This document shows positions 12,560-21,760 of a stretch of DNA of 64,000 nt, piece after piece. The stretch is from Icerya purchasi (taxonomy: Eukaryota; Arthropoda; Insecta; Hemiptera; Monophlebidae), in assembly GCA_039619475.1 (NCBI GenBank), contig CM077115.1, positions 140,008,172 through 140,072,171 on the forward strand, read 5' to 3'. The notes under the pieces were generated by a model. It was not told the origin of the DNA and did not search any database. It saw nothing but the letters and a program-made list of their open reading frames with translations. Positions within the stretch are counted from its first letter, which is position 1, and each line of letters begins with the position of its first letter. The translations under genes were made by a program, and so were the position numbers.

Positions 12560-14090
12560 AACAACTCTCCTTATCCCGATTGTCAAGTCGAACAAAGATT
12601 TCTTCCTTCCTCAAACCTATAATAGACCTATCTCGCTGATCTCAGTCCTTTCTAGGGTATTGGAGAAAATAGTGAGACCGCTATTTCTATCTTGAATAAT
12701 CCAGTAAAATCCGACGGTGGCCGAAAATATAAATCTGCACTTTTTCATCTTCTTAGCCTACAAAGGCAAATCCTAACAGTCCACAGCAGATATCTCTACT
12801 CGGTCTTTTTTGATATCGAGAAAGCCTACGACCGCATATGGCAATATGGAGTGCTTAAAAAGCTGAGGATTAGCGGTAATATGGGCGATTTTATCCGGAG
12901 CTTCCTCGCCGATGATAGAGCTATTCAAGTAAGAATAGGCTCTTCAGTATCTTTATCCTTCTCGACTGAAAATGGAATTTCACCGGGCTCGCCTTTAAGC
13001 GTAACCTTGTGTGTTTATCCTTTCTATAAACGATATAGCAGATAGCACATAAGGCCGCCAGTAACAGCCCGTTTGTTTATTGATACCCTCAGCATATCTC
13101 TTCCCTAAAACTTCCTTCTCCGCTAATGCGATATCTATCATAGGATGGCGATATCAATAGATTACAAAACTGGGCGAAAAAGAATGGCTTGGACATCTCA
13201 TCCTCGAGAAGTGGATGTGTCCAATAAAGAAGCGCGTCATATTTCCAATCCTGATATCACCCTGTACCTAAAATATTTGTATGTACCTCTTCCACAAAAG
13301 TTCCTGCATCTAAAGTTCGATGAAAGATTATCGTGAGCTCCACAGATATCTATCCTTAAGAGTAGTTGCTGAACTCCTTGTCCATCTTGAAATCCAACCA
13401 CAAGTACAATATAGATTCGAAACTGCTATCATCAGTATACGAAGCCCTTATCCTAAATTAATACATTCACCAGGCGTATTCCTCTGCTAATAGAACTATT
13501 CTAAAATCTATCGATCCAATCCATAGTACTTCTTTACGTATCATACTTGAGGCACACCGGACTTCTCCTTCGTTGGGTGTTTGTGCTTTGGCAGGCCTTC
13601 CTCGTTTATCTATTATTCACGATTATCCCACCGTTCGAGATTCCTTTCGTTGTTTCTTACCATATCAATTTTCCACCAGTAATTCCGAAATCCTATTGCC
13701 ATCCTTTCTTGGCGAGCCACTGGTCAAAGCGTTTTAACTTTTCTTTCTAAAGTAGGCATAAATAGGAGCAACCGTCATGTTAATCGGACCACCACCACTA
13801 CAGCGCCGCCCTGGAATCATATCCCAACATCAATAAACTTAACCTTAGTCCTTAAGAGCACCTAACCTTTCCATATCCATGTCTGATATAATATTAAATA
13901 AACTAGCTTCCTTGCCTGCACTATCACACAACTATGTCTTTGAAAGAGTTCCCCCTCCGTCTTCCTGACCTCTTTGTGGGTTCATGGTTTTGTCAACAAC
14001 CGTAGAGCATCTGCTGAAATGGTGCCGGCATACTTCCCTGTACTTCTAGCTCTATACCTCACCCCACTGTCTGTTGTCAAACCACCCCGG
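12560..14090 (+). mobile_element. LINE fragment: reverse transcriptase core
   Basis: The plus strand encodes RT landmarks in order: YNRPISLISVLSRVLEKIV (12616-12672, fingers), then FFDIEKAYDRIW (motif A, about 12808-12840), then NGISPGSPLSVTLC (motif B, about 12972-13015). A decayed motif C, ARLFIDTLSISL, follows at about 13056-13095 where the active box would be FADD. A SLDPIH..LRIILEAHRTSPSLGV stretch at 13508-13580 marks the thumb region. Several frameshifts and the altered catalytic box make it inactive. The clade is I/Jockey-like. I cannot fix its 3' end; the part after 13800 is less certain. Confidence 0.8.
12692..13045 (+). pseudogene. RT palm segment of a LINE (motifs A and B)
   Basis: This 117-codon open frame carries the RT palm motifs FFDIEKAYDRIW (motif A, first catalytic Asp) and SPGSPLSVTLC (motif B). 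The frame ends just before the remains of motif C. The enzyme would copy element RNA into DNA at a nicked target, but the second and third catalytic Asp residues are not preserved downstream, where LFIDT stands in place of F-A-D-D. Confidence 0.8.
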
Positions 14091-14514
14091 ACTGTGTTCG
14101 AGTAGTGTTGAATTTTGCAGCATCCAACAGACTGCACCGCCTTCTGTAACTTCTATCGAATCCAGGCGCTACGTAAGTAATTTTGCATACGGCGCGCCTA
14201 GATTTATATTTGTAATTAAAAAGAAAAAAATAAAGTTTAAAACCATCTTTTTTCGATTTGTACTTCCCGCGCATTTCAAGTGTTAGGTGGCATTTCAAAC
14301 AAATGACTTTGGAAACTTGAGACTAATTTTATTCGATTCTCCGACTTTTTTTACATCAGTTTATGAGGGAAGGGAATTCCGGTTTTGACCCTTAGGATCT
14401 TTTCTCCATTACAAATTAGTCGTATAAAAACTGATCATGCAGCTTATTTTTTCCATGTTAGAAAAACAATACAAATATATTGACCGTACACACGTGCCGA
14501 ACAGAAAAGTAGCA
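14091..14514. other. No supported gene
   Basis: Overlapping open frames exist on both strands around 14074-14298. Neither has a recognisable domain, and the stretch may still be part of the preceding decayed LINE. Confidence 0.4.
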
Positions 14515-14590
14515 TGGCAACGTGGTATAAGTACTCGGCTACCAAACTGGAGGTTACAGGTTTTTGTCTTATTCCTGGCTCGGGTCGCTT
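14515..14590 (+). mobile_element. tRNA-derived SINE head (probable)
   Basis: The stretch beginning TAGCATGGCAACGTGG and continuing ACTCGGCTACCAAACTGGAGGTTACAGG has the layout of a tRNA-related SINE head: an A-box-like start, an anticodon-loop-like CGGCTACCAAA and a degraded B-box-like segment near 14555-14575. A second stretch with the same layout lies at 31507-31600. It does not fold into a convincing functional tRNA by eye, so I call it a SINE rather than a tRNA gene. Confidence 0.5.
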
Positions 14591-14814
14591 TCAGTTATAT
14601 AACTAATCTGAAATGAAACTAGCTACAAGAAAAACAGTTATATCTAAGAAAGTAAGAGCGGAAACTAAAAGAAGGGAACTAATCTAAAATATTTGGCCGA
14701 GAACATAAACTAAGAGCCTACACAACAACCGGTGTAGTGGCGGAAACCTAAACATATTAGGATACATAAATGGATTTCGAACGCATTTTTCGAACATTGG
14801 CAAAAAAAAGTTTA

Positions 14815-15347
14815 TTCAATTCTAGCATTTCTCGCGCCAGTTTTTAAAAATACTTCCACACAGAAGGACGCATTATTCTCTTTCTATCGTGACCGTCTCC
14901 ATTTTTCGCGATATTTTCATATATTACTTTAATTATACTATTAGCCATCCCATCAAATTAAGGCACGAAAAGTTGACGATTACGCGTCTACACCCTCGTG
15001 CATTTAAATTAACCTAAAATCCTGGGCAAAGGCCTAACTTAATTTTTTCATATATCTATATATACGTATATATATACGAAGAGCTCTAAAGAAATCTTGT
15101 GAAGAGAAAGAGGCGTCGATTCGAGTCGCACCTTCGGGTATTGTAGAATATAATCGATTATTAAACTGCGTCTTCTCATACGCGTACAGTAGAGGAATTC
15201 TAAGTTTCACGAATGCTAAAGCAACAAAAGGTAATCTCAGCTTCGAGAAATCGTAATACGGAGATGTCAAAAATCTGATTTATGACGAAAGATAGGCTAG
15301 AAAAGCGACAATAAATGTCAGACGAAAAAATAAAAATAAAATAAAAC
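14815..15347. repeat. Copy A of a 540-bp recent duplication
   Basis: This segment matches 21232-21760 in the same orientation at roughly 96 percent, ignoring a few indels. It starts at the shared TTCTAGCATTTCTCGCGCC-like sequence and ends at the shared AAAAAATAAAAAT. There is no obvious target duplication or terminal repeat. The minus strand carries an open frame at 15034-15270 that is also open in copy B. Copy A has 12 extra bases (near 15065) and lacks about 15 bases (near 15225) relative to copy B, and both changes keep that frame. A 2-bp difference outside that frame (near 14865) does not respect a reading frame. Confidence 0.85.
15034..15270 (-). CDS. Unrecognised open frame conserved in both duplicate copies (A)
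   Basis: The 78-codon frame starts with TTG rather than ATG; an in-frame TAA lies just upstream. It contains FVKLRIPLLYAY, KTQFNNRLYSTIPEGATRID and SFSSQDFFRALRIY, almost identical to copy B (21421-21690). I recognise no domain. The frame would need to be an exon, a gene fragment or chance. In-frame indels favour a coding past, but 96 percent identity leaves little time for selection to show. I give it a low probability of being translated. Confidence 0.2.
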   Translation of the reverse strand: MTSPYYDFSKLRLPFVALAFVKLRIPLLYAYEKTQFNNRLYSTIPEGATRIDASFSSQDFFRALRIYIRIYRYMKKLS

Positions 15348-16559
15348 CACAAAAGAAATATGTACTCATTAACAATATAAGCGGCACTTTTGTTGGCATC
15401 TTTCCGACTACCATATTTCAGCGAATAAATTTACTAAACTCTGGCCACTGTCATCGGCTTTTCTAGATATTTTACATTTTCCACCGGGAATTACTTCTAA
15501 ATTTAGAAAGATCGAGATCAACATCCGAAAGACACATTTAACGTGAAAATTGATTAAGTGTTGCGTAAATTAACAATTAAACTGTTCTCGAAAAATTGTG
15601 ATAGAACAGTGATAACGGCATAGGTAATTAGCGTGTATTGATAACAGTTATCAATCGTTATAAAAACAGTGAGAGAACCTCTTGCACTCGGATATTATGT
15701 TTTATTTCATCCAATGTAATCGCATTGTTCTTTTCAGTATTTGTCTAAACAATATTTTCATAAACTAACTCCGAATATGTACCTAATTTTTTTTTTGTGT
15801 ATACTGAAAAAGATAAAAAAAGCGGGTAAGAAAAAATTTATACGAAAACCAAATATTAGCCAACACACATTCTACCAAAATTCTATTAGCAGAGCGATAG
15901 AAGCAAATACATAGGGTGGTATGAGAAAACAAACCAACTGATAATTAATCAGTATCTGTGTTTTTATCATTTTCGTCAGAATTTTTATCACGTACAGAAT
16001 AATAAAGTGAGAGAGAGAGAAGAAAACGTCTTGATAACGATACTTGGATAACATTAATCGGCTGTCATATAAAATCTTTTTGATTTATTTTAGCGGTTTC
16101 AAATTATTTCGTACACTAACTAACAGCGTCCCCCGTGTTATGTATAATAGCGATGGTCTAATAATTTGCGACGGAAGATGATTGCACCACTTTTTTCTCC
16201 CATTATTGTACGATAATTGGTCGTTTTGACTGTTTCTCGTTTAAGTTGTATCTATTTCGAACAGAGATACTGAATTAAAAATTTAGTTAATATCGTTCCG
16301 TGTAATTGCACTCAAATTATAATAAAAATGCACTAAAAAGTAAAAAATAATTACCCAATAATTTTACAGTACAAATATCTTAAGGGGATATTGCAATTAT
16401 TCTTAAACAATATCATTGCTACAATATTTTAAAAAATTTTGTATTCTTTCCGATCTATAGGAAATAACACGGATAATATTTTAAGCGTCGTTTGTCACAT
16501 TAATGAAAAATTCTTCAGACTTCCTTTTTTAACATTTATTTTAATCGCTACTGAGCATC
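15348..16559. other. AT-rich stretch, no supported gene
   Basis: Nothing recognisable on either strand apart from short A/T runs and a short GA-rich run near 16007-16022. Confidence 0.5.
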
Positions 16560-17140
16560 TTACTTTTACTTCTACCCATTAGTATTGCACCACTGACCAG
16601 AGACACGGATGGACATGAGGTTAAATGCTTTTGTGCAGGTTACACTTGTTGAGGAATAGGAATAGAAGTTTCGGCGTTTGTTCATTGTCGTGAAGTAAAT
16701 CAGATAACATGGTGGAAAGACGTAATTGGGACCGGATGTGAGAAAACTTCGAACATTCTAGGAGGATGTGTTGAATGGAGATTGGAGCGCGGCAAATATC
16801 ACAAGTGGGACGAGAGGCTTTGCTGAGAATAAAGGAGAGGAAGATTTTAGCGTGGCCAATGTGCAATCGATGCAGTGATACTCTACCTCTGATCGGTTAG
16901 TTCGCAATGATTCATTCTATTGTTCTGTAGTCGGCCAAACTGAGCGAAGTTTATTTTATATGGGAAGTTCACGTCAAATTGTAGACCATTTATTTTTCAA
17001 AGATGTTTTAACTCGCGTCGTAAAATCTGGTACAGGAATCGCAATATTTTTGGAGCTGGAAAGCAGGTGGCAGCTCTAATTCATTTCTCTTGATATTCTT
17101 ATGGCCTGATATCCACGCGAAGGAAATACGACGTGATTCT
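16560..17140 (-). mobile_element. LINE 3' coding fragment: RNase H end and Cys/His C-terminus
   Basis: The minus strand reads ISFAWISGHKNIKRNE near 17085-17130, a decayed version of the RNase H W-P-S-H-x-G-I-x-G-N-E stretch. It then has the typical linker and HRLHIGHAKIFLSFILSK. The 16621-16866 frame ends with CDICRAPISIQHILLECSKF, the C-terminal CxxC..H..C motif of I/R1/Jockey-type LINEs. Stops and frameshifts separate the parts. There is no clear poly-A at its 3' end, so it may be truncated at both ends. Confidence 0.8.
16621..16866 (-). pseudogene. LINE C-terminal CxxC-H-C region
   Basis: This 81-codon frame covers the last part of a LINE polyprotein: an IGHAKIFLSF segment, then RPTCDICRAPISIQHILLEC (putative zinc-binding CxxC, H, C), then the short tail ending LNKCNLHKSI and a stop. 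This region follows RNase H in the family and is thought to bind nucleic acid. It is a remnant; the upstream polyprotein is broken. Confidence 0.8.
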
Positions 17141-18002
17141 TTGGACAACAATGAGACAATTATTTTTATCGGTATTACTCATCGATATTCACATATAGTA
17201 CAACCAATGAACAGAGATACGAATAAACAAAGAATCGTTAAAATAATAATCAAAAGTTACTACGCGTGAACAAAGATAAAAAAGAAAAAAAGACATATGC
17301 GACGAAAACCTCTTTTTTTTAAGTCGATAAAAATTAATGAAAAACAAATCCTTCCATTTATCAACGTAAAATTTATTATATCGTCAGAAAAATACATGAC
17401 TTTCCATTGAAAAAATCGGAAAAACTGAAAGATTTCACTCATGGCGAGAAATTCAAAACAACAATTACACATCACATAATAAGATAAATTAAACCGATAA
17501 CCCCACCTCAGACTACACATTTGTTTGCTAGAACACTTGCCAAATCCTTATTGTTTACAGTGTTTTACATAAAAAATAGAGACAAATTATGTCGCATCGT
17601 AAAATTCTGGACCCGTTACTATATGTTTTTCTTCTTTTTTTTGTTGGGCTCCGACAAAATAACCCATCATGCTTCTAGCAACTCGGTTTTAAACAATCTG
17701 TTAGCCAACTAAACTATAATATAATAAAAAATAAAAGATATCTGCTGCAGTTCATGTAACGCGGCTATATTTAAATTTCCGACATGAAAAAAAAAAAAAC
17801 AAAACAATAATAATAATAATAATTGTTACAGTTTATTATTATAGTTCTAATTTCTACACTAGTTCCGATCATGCTAATCTGTTATTGTTATCAATAGATT
17901 ACTATTACGATTATGACATTAGATTCTCGTTATTACATCCTGTTAGTGAAGCGATAACAGAAATATTGAATTTCAACTCGACAACACCAGTTTACATTAT
18001 CT

Positions 18003-18057
<55 letters not shown>

Positions 18058-18584
18058 TATTCTATATCTTAAAATGGAGTGCAACGGTTGACCATAAAAT
18101 AAACGATGTATATATTATGTATAATGAGACCATCACGGTCACGTCATTCTTTTTTTTTAATGTTCTCTCGTATAAACTACAAATTCTTGTTTAATGGATG
18201 TTTTAATTTTATTTCTTAATCATAAAAATGTAATTTTATAAACCTTCATTTGTATGGAACTGTTGTGACAAGCAACTAATAACAGTAAGTAATAATTGCA
18301 ATACTAGTAATAACTGCGATAATAGTAGTAATAATAATCGATCAATCAATTTTATTTATTTATAATAAAAAAATATAAAAAAAAAAATGGCTTGTTCTAG
18401 CACATAGGCTAAATCTTATAAGTATATATAAATATATACAAAACGGACGGAATAATAAAACGAGAACATTTTTGAAATAATAAATTATACAAATCATGTG
18501 TAATGTAGTACAAATTATTACTGATATTTTGTTTTATTATCATTATTATTGATATTACTATTATATATATATATATATATATAT
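17141..18584. other. Mostly featureless; LINE-like tail and TA microsatellites
   Basis: At 17626-17700 the minus strand has GATGGGTTATTTTGTCGGAGC followed by CCAAC and an A-rich tail, resembling the 3' tail of the LINE family seen at 57798; this is a low-confidence 5'-truncated stub. TA microsatellites lie at 18005-18050 and 18563-18584. No gene was recognised. Confidence 0.45.
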
Positions 18585-19558
18585 ACTAGCTGACCCGGCG
18601 AACTTCGTACCGCCTTAGAAAGTAAATTTTGTGTTAACTTATTAGCTGAATTAAATTCAGTTTTTTATTAAGAAAAAATTAATACTGAAAATGAATTAAG
18701 TTCAATAAATGTGCAAAAACCAAAAAGACAAATATTTTGAAATGAATGTAATTTACGCGGCAGCAAGGCATTATTAACTCTAATAACAATAATCAGTATA
18801 AATTTATATTAAAAATTTAATGTACTTTGGAAACATGTTTTTTCGGGCTATATCATCAGCTAACAACACAGAGCACACACTCAATTTATATACTTTTTAA
18901 TAAAGTGTGTACTCTATGCAGTTAGCTGATGAGATGGGCTATACACGAAAAAACGTGTTTCTAATGATCTCTAATTTCTTAAAGTAAATTTATACCGATT
19001 TTTAAGATTCCGTACACACTATAAACGACGGAATCCCAATAAGATAGTTCAGGAACGACAAAAAATATTTATTTCTGTTATAGTTCAGAAACGGTTCGAC
19101 TTATCGCAATTGGATCATAAATTGCAATTAAACTTCTATCTGTGACAATTTACAACTTTAAACTGAGCGATTACCCTGGGCGGTAAAAAAACCTCTAGAA
19201 TACATAATATGGAATTCAGAACGAATACCCTTAAAAAATTCGCAATTCGTCACCAGATAACTCTTTAAAAGCGAAATTTCAAATATAAAACAAAACACAG
19301 GAGCCCTTTATGGAAATTCAAAAATTACGGTTAAAAAATTATTTAAACCCCCCTTTTGGACCAAAAACGGCAAAAAAAATGAATTTTCTTCATAAATTCG
19401 TAAAAACATTTTGTAATGGACCGAATTGTGAATCTAAACCATTCTCGAATCTACTTGAACACACACAAAAAATTTCATTAAAATCTGTCCAGCCGTTTAG
19501 GAGGAGTTCAGTCATATACACACGCACAGAAGAAATATATATATTAAGATATATATAA
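18585..19558 (+). repeat. Interspersed repeat starting ACTAGCTGACCCGGCGAAC
   Basis: The stretch opens with ACTAGCTGACCCGGCGAAC followed by TTCGTACCGCC and closes with CCAGCCGTTTAGGAGGAGTT, then CA-rich and TA-rich sequence. Start and end motifs of this kind recur in many insect genomes, but I cannot assign a superfamily with certainty. The middle (19000-19390) is related to 32110-32530. A separate inverted repeat (18831-18960) appears nested inside. The 19310-19558 open frame looks accidental. Confidence 0.6.
18831..18960. repeat. Palindromic insertion with ~50-bp arms
   Basis: The left arm (18831-18881) and right arm (18905-18960) are inverted copies sharing GTTTTTTCG, the GGGCTAT core and ATCAGCTAAC, at roughly 80 percent identity around a short loop. 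It lies inside the larger repeat at 18585-19558, so it is probably a nested palindromic MITE. Confidence 0.6.
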
Positions 19559-19609
19559 TCGTTTCCTTTTTGTACCTCTTGATTTATTAGTTGCAAATTT
19601 ATACATTTT

Positions 19610-19746
19610 TGCTCGAATTCAAGAAAAATTGTTATTTACTTATTTTTGGCTACACCTCACGCAGCATTGCGTACCGTAGCCTTACCATTGTATAATAATA
19701 ATAATAATAATAATAAAGAATATTTGATTTGATTTAATTTGATCTA

Positions 19747-19778
<32 letters not shown>

Positions 19779-19780
19779 AC
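19610..19780 (+). repeat. Probable retroelement tail with trinucleotide runs
   Basis: GGCTACACCTCACGCAGCAT then ACCGTAGCCTTACCATTG leads into (ATA)n at 19689-19715. After TTTGATTTGATTTAATTTGAT it is followed by (TTA)n at 19747-19777. The trinucleotide tail looks like the end of a retroelement, and the two runs are mutually complementary. Which element it ended is unknown. Confidence 0.4.
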
Positions 19781-20390
19781 TGAAATTAATTTCAACTTAT
19801 ATATAAGGAGATATAGGCGCACATAGATGTTCACTGGCAGTTCAAAAATTGATTTATTCATCAACTGGACATCTACAAACTATTATCCGAGCATAAGCAC
19901 TCATACGTACGTTCATATGCAAACACACACTGTAATGTGTACATTAAATTCGCCATATATTAAATAAAAATAAAATAAAAAATAAATAAATAAATAGAAT
20001 GTTAATGTCGAGTGATAGTGTGAGTAAATGGGAACCTGTTGTTGGCTAAGGGTCGTCGGATCCAGGTTAATTTCGCCTTTGAGGAATGTGCGCAGTGATT
20101 AGCCAGCAAATAAACTGATTATCACACCAGTTATGGGGTAGGAGACATAGCACAAAATAAAAAACCGAAATAAAAATCGTCTAAGTCAATAGTCATCGTT
20201 AAGTCGCGGTAAAATATATTTTTTTTTTCTTCTCTTATTTTATTGCAATCTAGTCTAAATAGACTAATAAACAATTTTTCTTTAACAAAACAATATATAA
20301 GTAACTAATAATAATACCAAAATAGCCCAATGGAATCTTGGTATACACACTTTAATTAAATAATAAATGATATATCTACGAATTTCAAAT
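19781..20390. other. AT-rich stretch, no supported gene
   Basis: No coding signal was recognised. It may include the 3' UTR of the minus-strand Jockey fragment that ends at 20391, but I see no poly-A boundary that fixes its end. Confidence 0.4.
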
Positions 20391-20815
20391 ACTAATCTGA
20401 TACTAGTTCATGCGGTTTTGTTCTCTTGAGCCTTCTCTCCAGATCCGCTGTGTTCAAGAGCTGGCGCGCTTCAGTATTTACATGATTTACAAGTCCCATC
20501 TGATGACATTTCGCAAATTTTTTAATTACTTGATTAACATACTCCGCCTGCAGATCTTTATGGATATGAACATTTTTTACGTAATATGGTGCGTTCACCA
20601 TGTTCCTTAAAACTATGTTTTGAAAGCGCTGTATAATACTTCCATTGTTTTGTTTGCTACAACCCCATAGCTGTATGCCATGGGTCCAAACAGGCTTCAA
20701 CATTTGATTATATAACAACATTTTATTATGTATCGATAGCGGAGAGTGTTTACCGATCATCCAATAAAGTTTTCTATATCGTATTTCTAACTCTTCTCTC
20801 TTCTTTTTTACATGT
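20391..20815 (-). mobile_element. Jockey-type LINE, RT C-terminal fragment
   Basis: The minus strand encodes KKKREELEIRYRKLYWM, then the open 122-codon frame at 20392-20760 with GKHSPLSIHNKMLLYNQMLK, PVWTHGIQLWGC and IIQRFQNIVLRNMVNAPYYV. This is the well-known thumb/C-terminal region of Jockey-family reverse transcriptases. It ends with a stop at 20392. Similarity stops abruptly at about 20815-20830, so the element is 5'-truncated there. This copy is better preserved than most LINEs in the window and belongs to a different clade from the RNase H-bearing family. Confidence 0.85.
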
Positions 20816-21231
20816 GCTGCGGTAGAATATTGACACTACTTTCGGTAAGAATAACGAAATCGTCCTAAAGAAGCTCGATCCAGCAAGGTGCTAGCAACCA
20901 GATCGCTTCGAAACTCGGTCTTGTAATTAATAAAGTCCGTAAAAAAATTGTAAAACAACATAATTTCAATTACCGCGTCCCCTCTCCACGTTCAATCCAG
21001 ACCAAACCACCAAAGTACACCCACCTGTCAGCAAGGAATCTCAACAACCCAGCAACCGCACCACAATGATACGTACCATTTGTGTTATACATATTTAATT
21101 AATCGTTGTTGCTCGTTTCCGTTTGCGAATATTTAATCATTTCGATTTTTCAGCGGGCGGCCGTTCAAGAAATATAAGTAAAGGGAGTTGGTAAAAATAT
21201 ATACATTTGAAAACCTAAACCCCGATTTAAT
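20816..21231. other. No supported gene
   Basis: Slightly less AT-rich than its surroundings, with no domain or repeat boundary that I can support. Confidence 0.4.
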
Positions 21232-21760
21232 AATTTAATTCTAACATTTCTCGCGCCAGTTTTTAAAAATACTTCCACAGAAGGACGCATTATTCTCTTT
21301 CTATCGTGACCGTTTCCATTTTTCGCGATATTTTCATATATTACTTTAATTATACTATTAGCCATCCCATCAAATTAAGGCACGAAAAGTTGACGATTAC
21401 GCGTCTACACCCTCGTGCATTTATATTAACCTAAAATCCTGGGCAAAGGCCTCCCTTAATTTTTTCATATATCTATATATACGAAGAGCTCTAAAGAAAT
21501 CTTGTGAAGAGAAAGAGGCGTCGATTCGAGTCGCACCTTCGGGTATTGTAGAATATAATCGATTATTAAACTGCGTCTTCCCATACGCGTACAGTAGAGG
21601 AATTCTAAGTTTCACGAACTCTAAAGCAACAAAAGCTAGAGCAGTTATAGGTGTAATCAGCTTCGAGAAATCATAATACGGAGATGTCAAAAATCTGATT
21701 TATGACGAAAGATATGCTAGGAAAACGACAGTAAATGTTAGACAAAAAAATAAAAATTAC
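21232..21760. repeat. Copy B of a 540-bp recent duplication
   Basis: This is the direct-orientation partner of 14815-15347, about 6.4 kb away. Most substitutions between copies are single transitions or transversions. Copy B has a longer segment near 21640-21655 and lacks 12 bases present in copy A. Flanking sequences differ completely on both sides, so the duplicated unit is defined to within a few bases. Confidence 0.85.
21421..21690 (-). CDS. Unrecognised open frame conserved in both duplicate copies (B)
   Basis: The 89-codon frame mirrors copy A but has a longer middle part (ITPITALAFVALE before FVKLRIPLL). It ends KKLREAFAQDFRLI and a stop. Upstream on the minus strand is a pyrimidine-rich tract followed by CCTAG near 21718 and another AG near 21700, which could act as splice acceptors, so an internal exon is conceivable. 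There is no ATG at the frame start and no domain that I recognise. Real translation is unproven. Confidence 0.22.
   Translation of the reverse strand: MTSPYYDFSKLITPITALAFVALEFVKLRIPLLYAYGKTQFNNRLYSTIPEGATRIDASFSSQDFFRALRIYRYMKKLREAFAQDFRLI

Noticed and set aside
14515..14590. Functional tRNA gene
   Set aside because: The box motifs are degraded and no complete cloverleaf is evident; a SINE head fits better.
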